Source: Synaphobranchus kaupii
Lineage: Eukaryota > Chordata > Actinopteri > Anguilliformes > Synaphobranchidae
Assembly: GCA_029718625.1 (NCBI GenBank)
Contig: CM056383.1
Location: 68,494,158-68,558,157 of the forward strand
DNA length: 64,000 nt
Direction of reading: 5' to 3'
Notes under the pieces: model-generated
Databases searched by the model: none
Seen by the model: the letters and a program-made list of their open reading frames with translations, nothing else
What the model was told of the DNA's origin: nothing
Program-made: the position numbers and the translations under genes
Part shown: in pieces, positions 24,903-38,315 of the stretch
How the letters are laid out: each line of letters begins with the position of its first letter
How positions within the stretch are numbered: the first letter of the stretch is position 1

Positions 24903-26769
24903 GACTTACGACAAAGGTTTGCATTTCGTTGCCGTTTGCAAATCTAAGTAAGGGATATTTTGAATCTCGGCACTATGTTTTTAATTATCACTGCAGCTTC
25001 GGGTTTTTTTGAAGCGTCTCACAGAAGGTTCCTCGGTTAGCGCTCCAAAACCGAAGCATTACAGAGGTTGTGAGAATGTCAAGCTAGCAAATCACTTTTT
25101 GATGACAATCCCATATGCGTGTATAAAGACCACCCCCCTCACTTTCGATACAAAATTAATTGTTTTCAGACTCAGTTTCTTCTTTGCCTGTCATCTAGTT
25201 CACAAAAAAAAATAAAAAATATATATATTATTAAATTATTAAAGGTATCACAACACTATTATGATGAATTCTCCTAAGTTTGTGTTGAATTGTTTAACAG
25301 GTAACAGACCTGAGATGATTTTGGGACTACTTGCTGTGAGGATAACGGCTACACACACTGCAGCTTTGAAGCCTCCGAATATATCTTCTTCGAACAAGCA
25401 CCTTCGCTATTATATTGGGCTCTAAACAGCAGCCTGCAATGACACAGCATGTGTCCAGTTTTTATAATAATGTACAAACAAATATGTCATTAACCAGCCA
25501 GAGAAAAACACTAACAGTACTCAAACGCATCAGCTGCAGCTATGCAATAACCCCATTACAATATAATTCATATAATCACCGGTTTAACACCCCCTTTGAC
25601 TAAATGGTATTTTCTGTTATTTTTACCCGACAGGATTTTAACTGTTTTTTCAATCACAAATGGCGTGCCAGTGTGAAAAAAGGAGTCTAGCATTTGTGGT
25701 AGTGACAAAATCTTTCCATTAACCCAATTTTATAAATGACAAAATACTAAAAGACGACGATGAAAGTCTTTATTATTTTTTTTATTGATTAAACAAAGCA
25801 TTATACTGCATGGACCTTCTTCTATTAAAATGCTTATTGTAGCTACTGGACAGTCGCTGAGACATTAAATCTGATCCACGCAAACATGACATTAGACATT
25901 GTTCCCCTCAAAGAGGATAGAAAAAAACGGTGCGTCACTGCTGAACTTTTTCCCTCGTAAATTTCCGTATTATCTCGAGGCCCGCGCGCTCCATTGTTTT
26001 CCCCACTTCCATTACAGGATCCGATGGTTTGGAAATGCGGAGTTCTGGAGACTGTAGGGATTCCGGGTGCGAGCATGCAAGGACGTGCGTCCCTTCGAGT
26101 GTGACTGCAACCATTGTTCTTCACAAGCCAGTCTTCACTTTGATGTGCGATGCTTGGCCTACAAAGGCCTCAGTCGGAGGAGGCCTGGATTATTAGCTTG
26201 GGTGGTTCGTGCTGCCAACAAACTCACCCCCACAGTAGATGTTCATTTGTCTGCTTGCACTGAAACATGCGGAGAAAACCGCCAAATGAAACATCTTTTT
26301 AGAGAATGAAGTTAGAAGGAAGTTTGTCATATTTAGTGTAACAGGGGCTGGGCCAATTATTAAACACATCAGCATTGAAATATTAATAATAATAATAACA
26401 ATAAATAATAATAATAATAAAAACCTCTTGTTCAAGGAGTTGTGTAGGGTTGTCGATTGATATATCTAAACCCACAGAATGTGTTTAAATGAATTTGTCA
26501 GGCTCTTATCAGTCAGTGGAGTGATGCTTATCTGTTTGGTGAGAGTTTAGCCTGTCCAGCCAAAGGCATTCTTTTGGGATATTTTTGTGCTCGTTTTCAT
26601 TTGACAGATAATTTACAATATTCTGAAGACCCAGATTTCATCCATAGAAAAGCAACTGATACTGTTGTCATGACTTAAATCATATGAATTCTGCTATGCC
26701 TTACAATAATCCTAATAAAAATAAAGAACATGGTGGTTAGCCTAAACCTAGGTTGTAATATCTAATTTG

Positions 26770-26818
26770 ATATATATATATATATACACAGTATATATAC
26801 ACTGTATATATCAAAATA
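26770..26818. repeat. (TA)n palindrome
   Basis: TGATATATA...ACACAGTATATATACACTGT...TATATCA can fold into one AT-rich hairpin. Copy B has the same structure at about 39902-39947 with a slightly shorter TA run. Confidence 0.75.
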
Positions 26819-27625
26819 TAATAAAGATCTCAACACTGGTACACTTGTATTCATATTTTACACTTGGGTCCAATTTTCAATATATATGTGCATATTTACA
26901 TTTTTGAAGGTTTTCCGGAATTTGTCAGTGCATTAATTTATTGTTTGTTTGTGTACTGCATGCTGTATTCAAACTCATGGGTGGATTAACAGCATTGCTG
27001 TGTAGCTATTGGTGGAATAATGACCCAAGCCAATCCTATTAAACCCGCCTTTAGAGTAAAGCTTGGATACCGCTTATGCGATTGTTCTGTTACTGTGACG
27101 ACATGGAGATTTGCACCAAGTAAAAGTCTTGATTGGCAGTTTCACTCTGCCAATGCAAGAGGGCACAAAAGGCTACAAAATGAAGCAGGAAGTCGGCCAT
27201 TATCCTGGGTATAAAACTTTTTATCCTTTACCATATCCCCCACACTAAGTACAATGTGTTCGACACATATACAATGCTTCACCACAGCAAATGGTATTTT
27301 TGTACAATTAACATTATGGTGACACTTTCATTTTTGAGGAACAGGATGTTTTACCAGGGTGGAGAAATGACTAATTACACCTTTAATGGTGGCATCCTAC
27401 ACAATGATCTACTTACCTCATTATTAATTGGCTTCTTTGAAAGAAGGAGAACCAAAATATGTGGGAAAGACATCAGTACAGAGTCAGACACAGAAAGACA
27501 CATAAAGCCGTATACAGAAATAATATTTGTGTAACATTGTCTCTGATTTGATAATTTTCTATATCCTGTAAACAACAAGTGGAGTTAAATTTGGCCCAGT
27601 AAAGGTCAGCTTTGCAGCTAGATCA

Positions 27626-27737
27626 TACACAGTAAAATGTTCAGTGTTAAATTAACTCTAACAGTGTACTTGTGGTCCCTTTTAGATTCATATAAACTCT
27701 GTTAGAGTTGAATTAACACTGGACATTTTACTGTGTA
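27626..27737. mobile_element. 112-bp hairpin miniature inverted-repeat element (copy A)
   Basis: The left arm TACACAGTAAAATGTTCAGT continues GTTAAATTAACTCTAACAG. The right arm is its reverse complement with few mismatches: CTGTTAGAGTTGAATTAACA continuing CTGGACATTTTACTGTGTA. The arms of about 38 bp leave a short centre, so almost the entire element folds. There is no coding capacity. The copy B counterpart is at 40758-40869. Confidence 0.8.
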
Positions 27738-30700
27738 CACTAACTGAAATAAAAGTTTTCCTTCCATTTTCATAATTATGCATGTCTGTTTTGGGGAGTG
27801 AACATCCTTAAGACATGTTTAAAACTGAAGACATGGAATGTTAAACTTTTAAAAAAATTTTCCTTAACTGGTAATTATAATCATACAAAACAAATTACAT
27901 AAAGTGCTGTACTGTCTGTATTTTCTCACACAATGCCCTAATAATACTCATACAATAAATTACCAGGTTTTTACCATGTATTAAATAAATAAGAATGACT
28001 TGTTGTAGTAATGCTATAACCCATACCTGAATGAGGTAAATGGTAATACATTTGGAATATACTGTATCTGTGGTCATGAAGAGCTAAGCATTTACTAATT
28101 ACAAGCTCCATGGCTAGCACAAGATTAACAATAACAACAGTCATAGCAAAAACAACAACAATAGTTAATAATAATCATAATAATAATCACTTTCTACAAT
28201 ACAAATAACTAACAACTTTAGATTTCTTGCCTTATTGTAGTTACACATTACAATCGGATCACAACCACTAGATACTAATATAAAAAATATATTTTTACAT
28301 TTAGATATAAGTGTTAGTCTCACAATCTCTTGAATAATTCTGTATTGCTGTTTTTAATAATGATCTTTTTCTAAAAGTAGTGATACCGGCAGTTACTTTT
28401 TTAAGTAGGCCTACATGTTCGTAGGCTATTTGTAAAAACAACAACAAACATATTTATATTGTAAGATGCCTAAATATGAACAGAGCTGATATGTGATACA
28501 TGTAGGCCTACTATCACCTCAGACGAACAGTATGAAATATGTAGGCTATATTTAAGACAATAACAGAATGAAAAGCAATTCCAATGGGCAAACAGCGGCA
28601 ACATTTTTGGATATTGCCAACGTTATCAAGGCAATTTTAGTAGTGATAATAAAACATATTTATACACTATGCGGTCAGAAACTTCTTTTTTTAATGGTCG
28701 CGATTAAAAAATTTGACATAACACAAACGTTTTCACGTTTGCCTTGCTGGATACGCGCAATCAATGTATTTTGACATCGGCACCAGTTTCATTATTCATT
28801 TAGGCTCCACTGTAAGGATGGGTCATTTTAGCAGAAACGTGTCGGTGGGTGAGGCTCTACAACCTAGTGACTTTGCACCACCTTCTGGTGATTCATAGAT
28901 AACACACCTTTTTCCAGCAGGATGAGGTGTAGTGGAATACCAATTTGAGCATAAACAAACAACTACCTACAATTTTTAGACATCCACATAAGAATATTAA
29001 CCAATTTTATAATTCTCATAAAACAGCCTAAAATTTGGGTAATTAATAACTCATTTATGTAGGTAGGCTAAGCTACATGGTTATTGAGCAGTAGTTAAAA
29101 TTAGGCAACAGTGCAGGCCCATTTTCTTCAAGTTGCTAGGCTATAGTTGGAAGTTTGCATGTCACTGTATTGTCAAAGCTGCTGGAAGTATGTTCACTAA
29201 CTTATTTTTAACAGCCCTACTTTAACCGTACCGATTGGAGAAAATATAGATGCTATAGGATAGCTACTTGCACAGGAAGCCTACACCGGGATGACGCCTG
29301 TTCGAAAAAAAAGTCTTAGGTAGCCTAAATGTTAAGAAAACGTGTAAATTTAATTGAACAACCACAAAGCAGGCCACGGTGAATCTCACATGGGCAAGCG
29401 CGTGGTCCTTCTGCCCGCTCCATCAGCGCTGCAATCCTAATAGGACGCTTTCCCAATAAACGCCATTGAGCTGGGCCCTGGAGCAAAATTATGTGGGTAA
29501 GCAAGATAATAAAGGCTAAATCAGCGATCATTCGTTGCGCTTATGCTAGCCTTGTGTGTTGAAATCATCCTGGTTTCGCAGTAGGCCAATTCGTTGGCTT
29601 TTTTGGCGAGAATATGGACGTGGGTTTACCGCGTGTTCCCATTAATTTTTTTCCTTACACGGAAAAGAGATGCTGACACCGCACTCAGTATACTTATGAA
29701 TGTAAGTGTCAGAGGGGCGAAGCACTCTCAGAGTCATAGAACTATGTTATCACCGCTATTAGTGATCTTAAACAGTAACGGATAGGGAGAAGACACCAGC
29801 GGAATTGGAAGCAGCTCGTGATTGATGGGATCCCATTAGCCCCCGCTCCGTTATCTCTCTGGATGGGGAGAAGGAGCACCGAGTTGTAACACAACATATT
29901 ACCTGCGCTCCAGTCTCCCGACTGATCCTTAAATAAAATATGGACACTCTCTCCCCCCCCTATTTTCTTAGGCGCTCTGACTCTCACATGCACTATAATG
30001 TTCCAAGACGCTCCACTCAATAAACATGTCTCGGCTTTCATATTTCCCTCGGCGTTTTTTCTAAGGTGCATTTAGCTAGCCCCGCTTTACACGGCGCGCG
30101 CGGAAATTGTCTCGACACAAGGCGTTCAACTGAGGTTTTTATACTTATGTAGGCTATTTATTTATTATTTTATTGTACTTTTTCAGCAGGCAGTGTCACA
30201 ATGATCGATTGTGACCAGCAAACGGGGTGTCCGGTATTACCCAACAAATGACTTTGGCCCCTACCGGCAGACCTTGGCCAGACATAAATCAATATTTCGC
30301 CATTAAAATCTATCAAAGAAGAGTTAAGGCCGCAGCTGTCTTGGCCGCCTTTTTTTCGTGGTTCGAACATTAAATCCGACACTTGTAGTACACGAGTAAT
30401 CAATATATAGTGGTTCACAGATCATTTGTGGTCACCTTTTTAAGCCTGTGATGAATGTCTTGGGGATCAGCGATTCATTTTGTCACACCATTAAATAAGA
30501 TTCTGTCGCCTTCTCCCCCGATTTCATTTGGAGGAACATTCTTCACAGTTCAGAGGAGGCAGAATAGGGGAATGGGAAAGCCAAGAGGTAACCACTGCTT
30601 CCAAAGACACCCACCCCCGCATTTCAATAAGTCACTTTATAGAGATTTTGTGTCCTGCAGAGTGTGAAAAACCCTTAGGGTGTAGGACAAACATGCTTTC

Positions 30701-31385
30701 CAGAGGAACTCACTGCATGACGTATGCACAAAGTGTGAAGCCATGCACCAATGCAAATAGACGTGAGATTCTTTCAGCAATTGTGTGCCCCTTTATCCTC
30801 ATAGACATTTTATTTTTGAACTTAATCTTCATATTTAATAAGAAAATGGGTAACAGTGGCCCTCAGATGACCTCACCCACAAACCCTAGAGCTGCAATAT
30901 CCTTTAACCTTGAGAGCATTTCACCAAAAGAAGGCAAATGCACTGCTTCATTTCAACACACTTCAAATTCGGAGCCATTTCCACACCCTCCCACACACGG
31001 GACATTAATGGGATATAATTGGACGCCATTTTAACAGGTAGCATTAGCATCATGGATATGAGGTAGGGGTGACCGCAAACAAAAAAAGGAACGTGTGGTG
31101 TTTGAGACGGGAGCGGAAAAGGCAATCGCTCTTGAGGCGAGTGCTTAATCACCTCCTACTCGCTTCAAGGACAGTTCCCCCAGCATCCCTCAGTGGACCC
31201 GAGCCCAAACAAACACTCCGCCTCCTCACCAATCCCCAGAACTGCGGCAGCATGTAGCTGCCAAAGCCATGGCCCACAATCGACCCAAATATGCGTTAGC
31301 CCGCTAACGATAGGATTGCTTACCTTTGTACGCCCAGCTTGTTTAAAATTTGGGAGTGCTAGGTTGTGGGGAGGTACGCCTTAAA

Positions 31386-31560
31386 TCAGGGGTGTCAAAC
31401 TTCCTGTCCTGGAAGGCCACAGTGTCTGCTGGTTATCGGCGCGTTTCAGGACGAGTGATTCATTTAAGTCACTGATTGGCTACAGAGTCCACACACACTT
31501 TGTTCTCAAGGCATTAATTAGCTGCCGATTGAAAGGAAATCACAAATACCTGCAAACACC
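31386..31560. mobile_element. Possible hAT-like element terminus (copy A)
   Basis: CAGGGGTGTCAAACTTCCTG followed by TCCTGGAAGGCCACAGTGTC resembles the terminus of a common fish non-autonomous hAT element. I found no matching inverted terminus, so this is probably a truncated copy with an arbitrary right edge. The copy B counterpart starts near 44516. Confidence 0.4.
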
Positions 31561-31627
31561 GGCAACCCTACCTTAAGTCTTCACTGGGTACTTTCCCCCA
31601 ACCAGCCTCATCGCCAGTGATAACTAA

Positions 31628-32279
31628 GGGCTGCCTTTACACTACCTGGTAAAAGTGACCCAATTCCGATTTTTTGCGGAATGTGGCACAGATCGGATAT
31701 GTATTATGAACGTGTAAACAGGAAAAAAGCACATGGAATCGGATATTCTCAGATCCGTTTCAGGTCTCAATCATATGTGGAAATAAATCTGATATGAATC
31801 GGATATCTGCCAATGCGACTGCCATCTAAACGGACAGATCGGATATTCCCTGTCATTGTGATTCGCACGTCATTGAAAATGCGACGATCTTGTACTTTTT
31901 TGCATTTTAATGACGTATAACGTTACTTTCACGTGCACAACTACTCTCCGGTGGGAAAAAAACGGCGCAAGTGAAATTATATATATATATATTTTGCGGA
32001 CCTCTAAAGATGCTTCGGAAAGCAATTGCTTGAATTATTATTTCGGTCTCGTTTGCGTCCATTGCGAGAAAGTGCCGGCTGGTTGTTTACTTTCGTTTTT
32101 TCGTTTCGGTAACCAAACCCTCTTGTACGCATGCGGGTTGTTTCAAGTGTTAAGCAAGTGTAAACACAGGTATCGGATATGGGTCACTTTCAAAAGTAGA
32201 TGTAAACAGGCGGTCAAAAAAATCGGATATAGGCTAAAAATCGGAACTGGGCATCAAGACCTGCAGTGTAAATGCGGCC
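31628..32279. mobile_element. PIF/Harbinger-like MITE with internal ATCGGATAT repeats (copy A)
   Basis: The ends are imperfect inverted repeats: GGCTGCCTTTACACTAC on the left (one extra G here), and GGCCGCATTTACACTGC on the right when reverse-complemented. Both are followed further in by CCA(A/G)TTCCGATTTTT. TAA flanks both ends (31625-31627 and 32280-32282), matching the three-base target duplication of PIF/Harbinger elements. ATCGGATAT or a close match recurs at about 31692, 31739, 31798, 31839, 32170 and 32222. No transposase is encoded. Confidence 0.72.
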
Positions 32280-33960
32280 TAAGTGACGCTGTCGAAACCG
32301 GCAGCTTCTTTCGCCAACTGCAAGCATGCAATTTGTAGATAACATTCACACGCACTAGGTGAGTGTGCATATTGCCCACCATGTGCCATGGACAACATGC
32401 AAAATTTAGGCGTGATTGAGCGGGGGAAAATGGCAGGCAATAATTCACAGATGTGCTTCTGGGAGTTGAAGTCCAGATAAATTATACAGGCATTATAGAG
32501 TTAAAGGACCAGACACAAAAAAAAAAACAATGGGCCACCTGCATTCACCTCTAAAACAGATGTTATGCAAATAAGTTGTCTCGACTGTCTTCCTGTGTGT
32601 ACATGATTTCCAAGCTCGCATTTGTACACAATTACGTTTTTCAAGCCCTGTGCATTTGTGAATGCGGGCTGTTCATCTTATCCCTGTTCATGTCAAGCTT
32701 TACCTGGCAGAATGAAAGGATTGCTCTTAAGATAATCACACCTGCCTGTGCTTGCCATTTCAGGGAGCATGTGTGAAATTACTCATTGGATGCATTCAAG
32801 GCTGTAATTGTCAGCTGGTTGCATGATCGTAGAAAATAAACCCTCCTGCAATACGACTGGAGCTCATTATTCGCTAGGTTTGCTTTCCCCCCATACAGGA
32901 TCACACAGGACTTTCAGTATAGAAGTAGAAAATGAAATATCCCAGTCTAGAACTGTATTCAGAAGAATAGAATAATTTTGTGGTCTGGTCTCCCCCTCCT
33001 CAGCTTTTACAAAGTAATACTCATGGGTTACTCAAGGGGATTGGAGTCTGGATGCTAGAATGGCACAAATTTCACTCGACAAATTATTTAACAGTGTAAC
33101 TAACCCACCAAAGAAACCCACATTATAGTCAGTGATTTTAAAAGGTGTCTACAACATCACAAAATGTGCACACTAACAGTTTCAGCCATTTAATTTATTT
33201 TAAATATAACTAGATGTAAGCAGTTTTTGATGAAAACAGCACACTTTGCAAGGGGCTGAGGGTGTTATAGGCTGAAGCCCAAAGGGAGCCCTCTGGACTC
33301 GTGGACTTGCAGACTTTAATGACGTATTTCTGGGGGCGGGCAAGTCTGCACTGATGCGGACTTGCAAAAAGGGCAAGAGGTGGGTGTGAACGTTCTGCAT
33401 AAGAGCACTTTCTGAAAATGCTCTTTCACAATGGGTCAGCCCCAAGTCCCTCATGGACTTGACAAGAACACGCCTTTGAGTCCGCAAGTCCAGAGAACGG
33501 GGTTCAGCCGTACTGTTTGGGTTTGTAGGCCCAAAGAAGAATTTTTTAACAAGTCATGTAATAGATCCACCAACTCTACGGTGCTCTTAACCTTGCCCAA
33601 TTACCCTAATTTACTAGAATGACGCAAATTCAAATCAGATACGGGCGAACATAGATTAGTGCATAATGATGTGTTACTATTACCCCAGTAGAATGCCGTG
33701 AAACCCAGGTAATCCCAGGTAATAGCTCATGTGGTGCTTTGTTTCCAACAAAAGAAATGCCTCCATTATAGCTGCATCTTAAAAGGGCAACAACGGCGTC
33801 CTATACAGTCAAGAGCAGATTATTTATCTTAATTACCCATCACAGTAAGAGCAAGCAGGAACAGGTGGGAAACATTAATCTGCATCAGGACAGCGGATGC
33901 CACATGCAGTTTGTGCTGATTCACCTGCGCTATATTCTTTGGGCAGAACGCTAAAATCAT

Positions 33961-34203
33961 GGGCCATGTCCGAAATTCAGCGCACTTGCCTACTCTCGAG
34001 TATGCCAGTTGTTTACTTTTTAAAAAAGCCGTTAATTACGCAAAAAATTCTTAATATCCCCGGATGATATACTTTTTTCCAGGTTTTTGCTGATAATAGT
34101 ATGGAGGATATTTTTTGCATACTGCATGTCACTAAACAGTAAGCAGTATACAGTATGCTAGTACACAGGACGCAGTAGATAGGGCTCTGATTCGGACACA
34201 GCC
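33961..34203. mobile_element. TGTCCGAA-type MITE (copy A)
   Basis: Left end GGGCCATGTCCGAAATT; right end reverse-complemented GGCTGTGTCCGAATCAG. The interior contains repeated GCATACTG/CAGTATGC motifs. This terminus and interior resemble a very common fish PIF/Harbinger-type MITE. TTA follows the right end, but the left flank (TCAT) does not match it, so the target duplication is degraded or the left edge is a base or two off. Confidence 0.6.
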
Positions 34204-36010
34204 TTAGTGTTTTTCCATTAGTCCTGGTGAGGTGGTGAGCTAAATTATAGTATTCAAATAAAAAGCCCCTCCATTCAAAGATAAAGTGCATGCGTATTAG
34301 TTAAATAGTTAACTGCACTATTAGAGGCCACAGTTGAATTGTACATTTAAAACCAGTTTGTTCTATACTAAAATAAGGTGAAAAAATGAGTGTGGCAACT
34401 GAATTGAAAATACTCCTTGCGTCACCAAGTCTTCAAAGTCGAGAATACACCGTCAGAAAAACATCAGGTAGGCCTTGTGACCTTGCCAAATTCCGTCTCC
34501 CTTTAAAGATTGAACCGAAGAGATTTTTTTGTCAAGGCATTTTTTAAATTTTTTTATTTATTGCATACATTTCAGTTCCAGAAGATAAGAATTGAACAAA
34601 AAACCATCCCATTAATGGATTCACCAGATAGAGTGAGACTCAGCAAAGAACTACATGAACTAACAATGAATGCCGTGATCCTGTGGTTTCTCTCAGAGGA
34701 CCACAGCACATCACAGCCGGAGTATTTCACATGCCTGTTTGCTGCCATTTTCTTTGTTACACTAATGAGAATAAAAACATAATAATAATAATAAACACCA
34801 ATTTGCCACCAAGTGGCCAAATTATTAAATTTATGAATAGGCTACATAAACGGAAAATCCTTTTCCGAATAAAAAAAATAATAAAATAGCAATAGCATTG
34901 CTTCCTATATTCCAAGTTACTAACTGTCCCCTTTAAAGTGGATCATTTATGTTCAGAATTTTATTGAAAATAAATCCAGATTTAAACCATTTCCCTTCAT
35001 TGTTTTAAACAAAACTGCATTTCCCCTGTCATACACACAAGCCTCTCCCTTCTTTTTTTCTGTCATCCCTTAGATTGAGAGAAGGATTCCTACTTCTATT
35101 TAACCGGTGACCGACAACTCCAATTACAATGCCAGTTGAACAGTGGCTGTTCATATAATAACGGGATATATGTACCAGTGCTGGAATGTGAGATTGTGGG
35201 GAAGGTATTGCTTTAACACTGTTTGTGCCTATTTCATGCCCACAGAAAGATTAGCAGCAGGCCCTCTCTTCATATCTTTAATCAAAAAATTAATACAAGC
35301 CAGATAGAAAAATCCTTAATGAATCAGGCCCTGTAATTCACACACACACACCACCCATCACTGACTCAGAGGATGGATATACACATTTCCCAGCGCCTGT
35401 ACCCGCTGAATACCATCTCATATGATAGGTCTGGTGCGCCACAGATGTTAATGGTTTCTGTACCATCTGAAACCATCACCTAATAGTACTAACTGTTAGG
35501 TTCAATAAACACTGTGACCATGTGCTGGGTGACTCTTATGAGTATCAAAATGTGTGCTGAAGCTCAGTTGGGTCAAAGAATCAGAAATATTTCTGGGTCT
35601 TCCGAACCAAGGTGAGCACCCCTGTAGTAGAACACTAAGATCAAGCCATTATACTATTCAGGGAAACTCCAAATATACTAAACTCCCCATAAACCTATAT
35701 TCCCAAGATGATTTCATGAAGCAAGCAATAAATATATTCTAAAAACTGAACACACTCATTTCCATAGCCAAATCGGAAGGGGGAAAAAAAGCACACACAA
35801 ATCTGTGGTGAAAGTCAGTTTGGCACAATGGAGCCAAAAAAACCTTGTCCTGAGTCTATGAAAAAAAACAACAAAAAAAAAACTGAAGTTTAGAACACTT
35901 AATTTTAGTCATAATTTCACAGCGATAATAGCAACTGACTGCTTGCTATTAGCAATGTACAATTGATAAATTGCAAACGAACGCCACAGATCTTGAAACG
36001 TACCAGGTGC

Positions 36011-36510
36011 NNNNNNNNNNNNNNNNNNNNNNNNNNNNNNNNNNNNNNNNNNNNNNNNNNNNNNNNNNNNNNNNNNNNNNNNNNNNNNNNNNNNNNNNNN
36101 NNNNNNNNNNNNNNNNNNNNNNNNNNNNNNNNNNNNNNNNNNNNNNNNNNNNNNNNNNNNNNNNNNNNNNNNNNNNNNNNNNNNNNNNNNNNNNNNNNNN
36201 NNNNNNNNNNNNNNNNNNNNNNNNNNNNNNNNNNNNNNNNNNNNNNNNNNNNNNNNNNNNNNNNNNNNNNNNNNNNNNNNNNNNNNNNNNNNNNNNNNNN
36301 NNNNNNNNNNNNNNNNNNNNNNNNNNNNNNNNNNNNNNNNNNNNNNNNNNNNNNNNNNNNNNNNNNNNNNNNNNNNNNNNNNNNNNNNNNNNNNNNNNNN
36401 NNNNNNNNNNNNNNNNNNNNNNNNNNNNNNNNNNNNNNNNNNNNNNNNNNNNNNNNNNNNNNNNNNNNNNNNNNNNNNNNNNNNNNNNNNNNNNNNNNNN
36501 NNNNNNNNNN
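36011..36510. other. 500-N assembly gap
   Basis: Exactly 500 Ns, a conventional placeholder length rather than a measured distance. Frames across it are artefacts. The flanking sequences belong to opposite ends of the same duplicated segment. Confidence 0.99.
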
Positions 36511-36830
36511 GACTTACGACAAAGGTTTGCATTTCGTTGCTGTTTGCAAATCTAAGTAAGAGATATTTTGAATCTCGGCACTATGTTTTTAATTATCACT
36601 GCAGCTTCGGGTTTTTTTGAAGCGTCTCACAGAAGGTTCCTCGGTTAGCGCTCCAAAACCGAAACATTACAGAGGTTGTGAGAATGTCAAGCTAGCAAAT
36701 CACTTTTTGATGACAATCCCATATGCGTGTATAAAGACCACCCCCCTCACTTTCGATACAAAATTAATTGTTTTCAGACTCAGTTTCTTCTTTGCCTGTC
36801 ATCTAGTTCACAAAAAAAAAAAAATATATA

Positions 36831-36876
36831 CACTACTCACAAAAAGTTAGGGATATTCGGCTTTCGGGTGAAATTT
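36831..36876 (+). repeat. Left terminal inverted repeat of the Tc1-like element
   Basis: 46 bp, matching the reverse complement of 38316-38361 except at one base. Preceded by the TA target site. Confidence 0.95.
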
Positions 36877-37128
36877 CAGGATGAACCTAAAATGCACTAT
36901 AACCTTTACAGGTGAAATTAATTTGACCTTCTCTAAACTTTTGAATGCACATGTCCAACTATTCAATGTTTCAGTACTTTTTGCACAACTTGCTGTTCTC
37001 TAACAAGGAGCTGAACGGCAAAATTCACAACAGGTGTTTGATCCATGAATCGACCAATAAATTTCCTGGTTCAATTAGAATTGGTATTTAAACAGTCCTC
37101 TTCATCATGCTGTTCACATTTTGACATC

Positions 37129-38157
37129 ATGAGACCAAGATGACACCTAACAATTGATCAACAGTACCTCGCCATTGCGAGGCTTCAAACAGGATGTTCT
37201 CAGAGGGAAGTGGCCACTGAGCTTAGAGTGTCACAGAGTGTCATCAGCAGGTTGCAACAGAGATACAGAGAGACTGGAAGAGTCACAGAAAGGCATAGAA
37301 GTGGACGTCCTTTGGCCACATCCCACACTGATGACCGCTTCATTGTGAACAGTGCCCTGCGGAACCGGATGATGAATGCCACTCAACTCCAGGCACATTT
37401 AAGGGAGGTGAGAGGCACCCAAGTGTCACGTCAGACCATTCGAAACCGTTTACATCAGCGTGGTCTGCGTGCTAGACGACCTGCAAGGGTACCTGACCAC
37501 ACCACCAGGCACAGGCGTCATCGTCTTGCATGGGCCAGGGAGCATTTACGCTGGACGAGGGACCAGTGGGCCTCAGTGCTGTTCTCTGATGAAAGTCGAT
37601 TCACGTTGAGCAGAAATGATGGCCGCCAACGATGTTGGAGACGTCAAGGAGAGCGCTATGCATCAGCCACTGTTGTCACCAGACGACCCTTTGGTGGTGG
37701 CGGTGTTACAGTGTGGGCAGGTGTGTCTAGTCAATACAGAACTGCCCTACACTTTGTGAATGGTACAGTGACAAGCCCATACTACCTGAATAACATCATT
37801 AATCCAGTCATTGTGCCCCTGCATGAACAACACAGGCCTAATTTCATCTTCATGGACGACAATGCTCCAGCTCATCGAGGTCGCATCATTAGGGAAAGGC
37901 TGCTGGAGACTGGGGTACCTCAAATGGAGTGGCCTGCACTTTCTCCAGACCTGAATCCCATAGAAAACCTATGGGATCAGCTGACTCACCGTGTAGAGGC
38001 TCGTAACTCTGTACCCCAGAACCTCAATGACCTGAGGGCCGCCCTTCAAGAAGAGTGGGATGCCATGCCTCAGCAGACAATAAGTCGACTTGTGAACAGC
38101 ATGAGACGTCGTTGTCAAGCTGTAATTGATGCTCAAGGGCACATGACAAGTTATTGA
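37129..38157 (+). pseudogene. Tc1-like transposase with a nonsense codon at position 5
   Basis: The frame spans 343 codons from ATG at 37129 to the TGA at 38155-38157, the usual length for Tc1 transposases. It is uninterrupted except for TGA at 37141-37143 (codon 5). An N-terminal helix-turn-helix includes [20 protein letters not shown], followed by a GRPL segment like the AT-hook GRPR. The catalytic domain has [17 protein letters not shown] and [12 protein letters not shown]; the second Asp (in DDN) and the Glu are separated by 34 residues, giving DD34E. The enzyme would bind the terminal repeats and excise and reinsert the element at TA. The next in-frame ATG (37369) lies beyond the first DNA-binding region, so this copy probably cannot make a working protein unless the stop is read through or is a sequencing error. 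Confidence 0.92.
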
Positions 38158-38315
38158 GACATTGACATTTTTGTTGTGGTATACCCACCACTGTTGTTGG
38201 CTTTTGTTTCAATAAATTGTTTGAGATGAGGAAATCACCATTGCATGCTTCTACTTAAATGCCCTACTTTCATGATACGTATAATATCACTGTAGCGTGA
38301 ACTTACATTTTCCAT

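Larger units (their letters stand above)
24903..36010. repeat. Copy A of an 11.1-kb duplicated sequence (probable haplotype overlap)
   Basis: Starting at GACTTACGACAAAGGTTTGC (24903) this segment matches 36511-49149 in the same orientation along its whole length. Differences are scattered single-base changes, microsatellite length changes and short indels (for example near 28715 and 29258), apart from a Tc1-like insertion present only in copy B. It ends at ACCAGGTGC directly against the N gap, whereas the matching point in copy B (49149) runs on into unique sequence. It holds no recognisable gene. Its content is AT-rich DNA plus the small DNA elements listed separately. Confidence 0.95.

Noticed and set aside
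35909..36559. Frames of about 200 codons spanning the N run
   Set aside because: Only the gap makes them open.
37210..38157. Transposase starting at 37210
   Set aside because: That codon is GTG, not a normal eukaryotic start. Homologous transposase sequence extends upstream to ATG 37129 across one stop codon.
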